A DNA stretch of 15,216 nucleotides from Candidatus Methanogaster sp. UBA203 (lineage in GTDB: Archaea > Halobacteriota > Methanosarcinia > Methanosarcinales > Methanogasteraceae): contig DASC01000222.1 in NCBI GenBank assembly GCA_002503595.1, forward strand, positions 1 to 15,216, written 5' to 3'. This document shows positions 13,623 to 15,216 of this stretch, piece by piece. Every line of letters begins with the position of its first letter. Position 1 is the stretch's first letter. Both the position numbers and the translations under genes were made by a program. Under the pieces are notes generated by a model that saw only the letters and a list, made by a program, of their open reading frames with translations, made no database searches and was not told the DNA's origin.

Positions 13623-13717
13623 AAATTCCCTGCTTTGATCCATGCCGTTCGGTGCCAGGATGTTGACCACATAGTATCGAGCAAGTACGTAATATCAATA
13701 TCCTGTAGCATCATGGA

Positions 13718-14164
13718 TCACTGGATGTACTCATCGAGGCTGCTCACGCCCTCGAGTTCGCTGGACTCGACCGCAACCTGGTCAAAGAGACTCTTGCGCA
13801 CCTGGACCGGCGAGTTTGTCCGCACCGCGATTGCTATGCAGTCACTTGGTCTGGCATCGATCTCCTTATGAGAGTCCTGCGTACCGACGACCAGCCGCGC
13901 ATAGAATGTACCCTCGTCCAGATCATCGATCAGGATGCGCTCCACCGTGCCGCCGAGTTCACTTATCAGCGAGACTATGAGATCATGGGTCAGGGGTCTC
14001 GGCGACCGTTCTTTTCGCAGCGCAAGGTGTATCGACATCGCCTCTGCATGGCCGACAAAGATCGGCATGATGCTGTCGCCGTCGGCGAGCAGTACCACTG
14101 GCGACATCTGCTTCGGGCTGCCAACCATGTATACGCCCTTGATTGTAGCGGCGACGGTGTCCAT
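13718..14164 (-). CDS. Bifunctional nuclease family (BFN, DUF151) protein
   Basis: This is a single BFN/DUF151 domain over its 148 residues. It begins ATIKGVYMVGSPKQMSPVVLL, followed by the signature PIFVGHAEAMSIHLAL, then RPLTHDLIVSLISELGGTVERILI, a FYARLVV strand, and IDARPSDCIAIAVRTNSPVQV near residues 103-123. Plant and bacterial members have been assigned RNase/DNase activity, and the Thermotoga structure showed a trimer; the archaeal function is not established. GGTGAG precedes the ATG at short spacing, and TTAATATG about 35-42 bases upstream may be its TATA box. It follows L15e by 65 bases on the same strand and precedes cobD. Confidence 0.9.
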   Translation of the reverse strand: MDTVAATIKGVYMVGSPKQMSPVVLLADGDSIMPIFVGHAEAMSIHLALRKERSPRPLTHDLIVSLISELGGTVERILIDDLDEGTFYARLVVGTQDSHKEIDARPSDCIAIAVRTNSPVQVRKSLFDQVAVESSELEGVSSLDEYIQ

Positions 14165-14229
14165 TATCTCACCAGATTAATCGTAATATCCGGTCTCATA
14201 TTAAGGGTTGCCTGATGTGGGAAAGCGGC

Positions 14230-14814
14230 TTAACCCCGCTTCCCAAGATGCGCACCGATGCTCGGTCTTGTCTTCTCTGTACCCTTGCCGCGCCCTCGCT
14301 GTCCCTTTGACTTCCGCCCGGCACTGGTCAAGCCCCGCTCTGCCCTGCCCCGTATATTGCAGATCCAGTTGAGACGCTGATCGCTCCTGATCACCGGATG
14401 GTGCGGGTCGACCAGAATGACCTCGTACCATATATGTTTTCCATCCTCGCCAACCCAGTACGAGTTTAAAACTTCCATATTCACGTATTTCCTGCTCGTG
14501 CGCTCCTCTGCGATCAACTGCAAACTCTTCTTCGCAGTTATCTTACGCATCCCCATCCGTTTCGTCCTTCGTCCGCGTATGTATCTCGATTTGCGCCTGC
14601 CGCCACGCCGCACCCTTGCACGCGCCACGATGATGCCTTCCTTCGCCTTATATCCAAGCGATCGTGCGCGATCGATGCGTGTCGGTCTTTCGATCCGGGT
14701 AACGCTCAGATCCCTGCGCCATTCCTGTAGGCGCTGCTGTCTGAGCTCGCGTACGTACGTCTTGTCCGGATTCTTCCATGCGTCTCTTACATATCTGTAA
14801 AACGATTTTGCCAT
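14230..14814 (-). CDS. rpl15e: 50S ribosomal protein L15e
   Basis: The protein has 194 residues and is an archaeal/eukaryotic large-subunit protein (eL15) that is strongly basic and threads through 23S rRNA. Characteristic stretches are MAKSFYRYVRDAWKNPDKTY at the start, RARSLGYKAKEGIIVARARV, RRGGRRKSRYIRGRRTKRMG, NMEVLNSYWVGEDGKHIWYE, DPHHPVIRSD and the basic tail KSKGQRGRGKG. AGGTGA before the ATG serves as Shine-Dalgarno, and ATTTAATA at 14905-14898 is the likely TATA box. In other euryarchaea L15e heads a cluster with RNase P protein and proteasome genes; here the next gene is DUF151. Confidence 0.96.
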   Translation of the reverse strand: MAKSFYRYVRDAWKNPDKTYVRELRQQRLQEWRRDLSVTRIERPTRIDRARSLGYKAKEGIIVARARVRRGGRRKSRYIRGRRTKRMGMRKITAKKSLQLIAEERTSRKYVNMEVLNSYWVGEDGKHIWYEVILVDPHHPVIRSDQRLNWICNIRGRAERGLTSAGRKSKGQRGRGKGTEKTRPSIGAHLGKRG

Positions 14815-14897
14815 TATTATTTCACCTTTTCCGGTTCAACTGCTTTTTTCACAGTCACATTCCAGCAATTCGGAGTTTAGTCTTATGGCGGGGTCGC

Positions 14898-14905
14898 TAT
14901 TAAAT
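14898..14905 (-). promoter_or_regulatory. rpl15e: Probable TATA box of rpl15e
   Basis: ATTTAATA on the minus strand lies about 85-90 bases before the L15e ATG, giving an expected leader near 60 bases. The gap 14815-14948 holds no other gene I can support; a 19-codon frame ends just before L15e but is too short to call. Confidence 0.35.
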
Positions 14906-14948
14906 GTTGTCTGCCACCTCATAACCCGGGTCACTGGATCGTCAGGGA

Positions 14949-15216
14949 TCACCTGACAGACTGATGTGGGTCTTTGGTATCTCGCGTTGCGGTGACCAAA
15001 ACCCCGGAGACTTTTGATATTTTCGAAATAAAGTTTCGGAAAACCACAGAGGACACAGAGTGACACAGAGGGGGCGAAAGATAAAAATAACAACTCTCTG
15101 TGATCCTCTGTGCTCTCTGTGGTTTAATCTTCCTTACCTTAAACGGACCCGCTGGAAGAGTGAAAAAGTGCATGCACTCGCGAATTACCAGAGAGCCATA
15201 ATATTTCTCTGCATCT
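14949..15216 (-). CDS. Possible partial CDS entering from the right edge
   Basis: From the right edge one minus-strand frame stays open to a stop at 14949. Its first 30 or so residues (DAEKYYGSLVIRECMHFF, then TLPAGPFKVRKI) look like ordinary globular protein. The remainder is the translation of repeat R5 and its flank (KPQRAQRITES...), which looks like no protein. The likely reading is a real gene beginning outside the window whose 3' end has been extended or overwritten by the repeat. It could also be chance. No family recognised. Confidence 0.3.
   Translation of the reverse strand, partial: DAEKYYGSLVIRECMHFFTLPAGPFKVRKIKPQRAQRITESCYFYLSPPLCHSVSSVVFRNFISKISKVSGVLVTATRDTKDPHQSVR
15041..15125. 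repeat. CACAGAG-type imperfect inverted repeat (R5)
   Basis: The left arm AAACCACAGAG-GACACAGAG-TGACACAGAG and the right arm, whose complement is AAACCACAGAG-AGCACAGAG-GATCACAGAG, enclose a loop of about 20 A-rich bases (15072-15092). It is the second copy of the family seen at 2525-2595. Like that copy it uses 9- to 10-base units and lies next to a gene end. Confidence 0.85.

Noticed and set aside
14817..14876. 19-codon frame ending just before L15e
   Set aside because: Too short and bounded by a close upstream stop; no start or binding site stands out.
14930..15010. Possible C/D box small RNA near CTGATG/CTGA motifs
   Set aside because: The C and D boxes are incomplete and wrongly spaced on both strands.

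Overview
The window is archaeal chromosome, most likely from a methanogen-related or anaerobic methane/alkane-oxidising euryarchaeon. This rests on a methenyl-tetrahydromethanopterin cyclohydrolase (mch), an archaeosine-type tRNA-guanine transglycosylase, aTrm56, archaeal ribosomal proteins S13/S4/S11 and L15e, an Lsm protein, tRNA genes without an encoded CCA, and TATA-like boxes lying about 26 bases before several starts. I cannot name the genus.

Layout. 1-1890: a CPA-type cation/proton antiporter fused to TrkA/RCK domains (+). 1936-2816 (-): a 54-residue small gene and trm56, now separated by a repeat-bearing insertion bounded by perfect 16-bp direct repeats. 2909-2993 (-): tRNA-Ser(CGA). 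3293-4711 (-): pyruvate kinase, flanked by two inverted copies of one non-coding repeat element. 5195-6646 (+): the ribosomal run S13-S4-S11, meeting a small zinc-ribbon gene (-) tail to tail. 6980-8470 (+): TgtA. 8595-9113 (+): an unrecognised cysteine-rich protein whose 3' end overlaps that of the signal peptide peptidase gene sppA (-, 9001-10218). 10424-10496 (+): tRNA-Gln(TTG) with an unusual C33. 10550-12301 (+): a tight cluster mch - lsm - winged-helix/Cys4 protein - two-helix PLDc_N membrane protein. 12399-14814 (-): L15e, a bifunctional-nuclease-family (DUF151) protein, and a CobD-like PLP enzyme of cobalamin synthesis. The right edge carries an open frame on the minus strand that may be the end of a real gene.

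Most genes are housekeeping: translation, tRNA modification, C1 metabolism on H4MPT, cobamide synthesis, membrane protein quality control and ion homeostasis. The accessory signal is in the intergenic spaces. Five imperfect hairpin repeats built from 9-bp units (NNCACAGAG or NNCGCAGAG) and one 4 x 9-bp ATTCGTNNN tandem sit only between genes or at gene ends, and in at least one place appear to have split a translationally coupled gene pair. I see no CRISPR array, transposase, toxin-antitoxin pair or phage gene.
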